This document shows positions 61,844 through 64,000 of a stretch of 64,000 bases of DNA, piece after piece. This DNA comes from Magicicada septendecula. Its lineage: Eukaryota; Arthropoda; Insecta; Hemiptera; Cicadidae. Position numbers and translations under genes: made by a program. Where the stretch lies: the NCBI GenBank assembly GCA_034769895.1, contig CM068369.1, forward strand, positions 429,499,479 through 429,563,478. Direction: 5' to 3'. The notes below the pieces were generated by a model, which worked only from the letters and a program-made list of their open reading frames with translations, made no database searches and was not told the DNA's origin. Numbering within the stretch: position 1 is the first letter of the stretch; each line of letters begins with the position of its first letter.

Positions 61844-62345
61844 TTGAATTACATGGTTTCGCGGATGCCTCTGAAAAGGGTTATGGATGTTGCATTTACA
61901 TTAGAGTTATTTATCAAGATTTAATGGCCTCTTGTCACCTTTTGTGTTCTAAATCTCGTGTGGCTCCACTACGACAGGTGCCATTACCCCGCAATGAGCT
62001 CTGTGCTTGTTTGTTGTTATCGCGGCTTCTATTCAAGGTCACTCCTGCTCTCCATTCCTTTGTCAATTGCATACACCTATACTCCGACTCCATGGTATCT
62101 CTCTATTGGATTCATGCTCAGTCTTCTAGGTGGAAGACTTACGTCGCTAATCGTGTTGCTGAGATTCAGCGTCTCACTGAAACCCACACATGGCATCATA
62201 TTGATTCGCAACATAATCCTGCTGACATTATTTCTAGAGGATGTCACCCTGACGTTTTGCGCGATTGTTCGCTTTGGTGGCACGGTCCTGCTTGTCTGTC
62301 TCAATCTTCTGAACCCAATTTTTTTCACCTTTTTCACCTTCTAAT
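61844..62345 (+). pseudogene. BEL/Pao RNase H region
   Basis: ELHGFADASEKGYG begins the RNase H fold. Frame 61924-62400 continues with LCSKSRVAPLRQ, LPRNELCACLLLSRLL, LYSDSMVSLYWI and HNPADIISRGC. The Asp and Glu of the active site (FADAS, RNEL, YSDS) are visible. A frameshift near 62340 leads to the integrase frame. Confidence 0.82.
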
Positions 62346-63841
62346 GTGCCGCTTCCTGAATGTTCCGTTGAGGAGAAACAAACCCCCAAGCTTTCTCTAA
62401 TTTCTACCTTACCTATTGATCTCTCTAAGGACTTTTCCTCGTTGCACCGACTGACCCGCGTGTACACTTATTGCTTTCGATTTATCAAAAATGCTAGACC
62501 CTCAAAGGCAGAGAAAATTTCGGGAGTTCTTACCCCCACCGAAATTCATTCTACTCTTAACTTTTTCATAAAGCAATCCCAGTCGATCCATTTCGCTACT
62601 GAGCTTAATTGCCTTCGAAATGGGGCTTCTGTCTCTATTAGGAGTAAACTGTCTTCTCTGGACCCATTTCTTGATGAGTTTGGCATCATACGTGTCGGCG
62701 GACGTCTACAGCAGTCGCAACTACCCTATGATAATAAGCATCCTACTGTCTTGCATCCTTCGGCTCACATCACTCGCCTTATATTCGAGAGTGAGCATAT
62801 TCGACTTCTCCACGCTGGTGCTCAACTTGTCCATCATTCACTTCGTCAGCGCTGGTGGATTATTAACGCCAAGATAGTGATTCGTTCCATCATTCGTAGA
62901 TGCGTCAAATGTCTCAGATTTAATACCAAATATCAAGCTCAAAGGCTTGGTGTTTTGTCATCTCCCAGGGTTACTCCTTCCAGGCTGTGTTTATTCTGTG
63001 CAGTGGATTATGGTGGTCCCTTCATGATCCGTCATGGCGGGCAGAGATCTAGGATTCTGTCCAAGTCATATGTGTCTCTATTCATTTGCTTAGCCACTAG
63101 GGCCATTCATTTGCAATTGATTTCCGACCTCACGGCCAATGCGTTTATAGCTGCCTTACGTCGCTTCATGGTCCGTAGGGGCATACCTAGCCAGTTATAT
63201 TCTGACAATGGCACGAACTTTAGAAAGGCCCGCAACGTCTTGCATGACCTTTACAATCTCTGGCATAATAAGGATGCCACCTTAACAATTCAATCATTTG
63301 CAACTTCTCATGGTATTAAGTGGTCATTCATTCCTCCATCGTCACCTCATTTTGGTGGTCTATGGGAGAGCGGTATAAAAAGTTTGAAGTATCATTTGCG
63401 CCGCGTTGTCGGCAAGTCCATACTCACGTTCGAGGAGTTTACTACGGTTTTGTCAAAGGTAGAGGCCTGTCTAAACTCACGTCACCATTAACGGCAATAC
63501 CTGATCCTGACTTGTCACACGTTCCCATCTCTCGTCTCGGCCGTTGGCAACTTCTCCAGAAGTTTGTCCAAGCTATTTGGAAAGCATGGTCGCGCGACTA
63601 CCTACACCAATTACAACAGCGTCACAAATGGAAGTTCGTTAATGAAAACGTTTCCATTGGTGACCTGGTCCTGCTAATCTAGGATAACTTGCCTCCATTA
63701 GCATGGAAATTTGGGGTAATCACAGCCAAATTTCCCGGACCAGACAATTTAATTAGAGTAGTTGACGTTCGTACTCCTGTTGGCACCTTTCGCAGACCAA
63801 TTCACAAGTTATGTTTGGTGCCAGCGAGGGACGAAAAGTAA
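62346..63841 (+). pseudogene. BEL/Pao integrase and DUF5641
   Basis: Frame 62346-63491 carries GGRLQQSQLPYDNKHP, the zinc-binding region H-A-G-A-Q-L-VHH with CVKC (about 62815-62920), and the integrase core. The catalytic residues are the Asp of VDYGGPF (63005), the Asp of YSDNGTNF (about 63203) and the Glu of GGLWESGIK (about 63367). A small deletion near 63490 shifts to a frame with DUF5641-like sequence (WQLLQKFVQAIWKAWSRDYLHQLQQRHKW). A TAG at about 63680 follows DLVLLI, and the frame runs on to a TAA at about 63841. Confidence 0.87.
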
Positions 63842-64000
63842 ACACTACATCAGTGTAGCTACTTAACACAAGTATTAAGTGTTGTGTTAAGTCATTATAT
63901 CAATACTATACATATACATTATTATGTTCTTTCTTTATTGTATTTACTATTATGTCTCTATTATTGTATTACTATATTGAGTCAGTTTTAGAGGATATTT
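63842..64000. other. Sequence after the BEL/Pao coding end
   Basis: AT-rich. A TGTTGTGTTAAG near 63876 could start the 3' LTR, but no copy of it is visible upstream of 58803 in the window. Confidence 0.3.

Larger units (their letters stand above)
58803..63841 (+). mobile_element. BEL/Pao LTR retrotransposon, defective
   Basis: Domain order gag (DUF1759-like), zinc knuckles, DUF1758-type protease, RT with YVDD, Pao-type RNase H, integrase, DUF5641 is diagnostic of BEL/Pao. In-frame stops lie near 59643, 60036 and 63680, with frameshifts near 60500, 61840, 62340 and 63490. The 3' LTR, if present, starts after about 63842 and leaves the window. Confidence 0.9.

Overview
The window looks like a gene-poor, repeat-dominated stretch of a large arthropod nuclear genome, most likely an insect. 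Nearly all recognisable coding sequence belongs to transposable elements: Jockey-type LINEs, another LINE, Ty3/Gypsy and BEL/Pao LTR elements, a mariner relic, a DUF7869-type DNA transposon with an intron, and a KRBA2-like DNA transposon relic. The rest is AT-rich DNA with very long dinucleotide microsatellites. I found no convincing host gene, rRNA or tRNA. The insect assignment rests on the mix of element families and on the spliceosomal intron; I cannot name the species.

Layout. 1-5.9 kb: AT-rich sequence holding a 3.07-kb DNA transposon with 37-bp inverted termini and an ATAT target duplication (1590-4661). 5.9-9.5 kb: a 2.3-kb inverted repeat built from ~160-bp tandem units (called family X here), followed by a 905-bp mariner relic and a 287-bp (AC)n tract. 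9.5-17.5 kb: mostly unassigned AT-rich DNA with a 3 x 53-bp tandem repeat, three CRE-like palindromes, the KRBA2-like relic with TIRs (15185-16431), and two perfect inverted repeats of 74 and 34 bp.

17.5-32.5 kb: a GC-rich cluster of broken Jockey-clade LINEs. Copy A (+) and nearly full-length copy B (-) meet tail to tail. Copies C (-) and D (+) meet head to head. Copy E (+) is wedged between D and a further 3' segment F (+). F ends at a hairpin that resembles the 3' stem-loop of histone mRNAs, exactly where the sequence turns AT-rich. 32.5-37.5 kb: AT-rich DNA with a second giant (AC)n tract.

37.5-43.2 kb: a Ty3/Gypsy element with a 553-bp 5' LTR, a tRNA-Leu-type primer site, broken gag and pol, and a 3' LTR that lost its first 114 bp. 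43.2-55.2 kb: AT-rich DNA, two more family X copies, two more giant microsatellites, small terminal fragments of other repeats, and a decayed LINE. 55.2-58.0 kb: an old LTR fragment abutted by a minus-strand LINE with a tetranucleotide tail. 58.0-64.0 kb: a BEL/Pao element with gag, protease, RT, RNase H, integrase and DUF5641 regions, broken by several stops and frameshifts.

No element is intact. The best-preserved reading frames are copy E of the Jockey cluster and the RT of the minus-strand LINE. The observations I would follow up first are the DUF7869 transposon (ends, target duplication, intron), the histone-like hairpin at a LINE 3' end, and the family X palindromes that appear to seed (AC)n expansion at one internal site.
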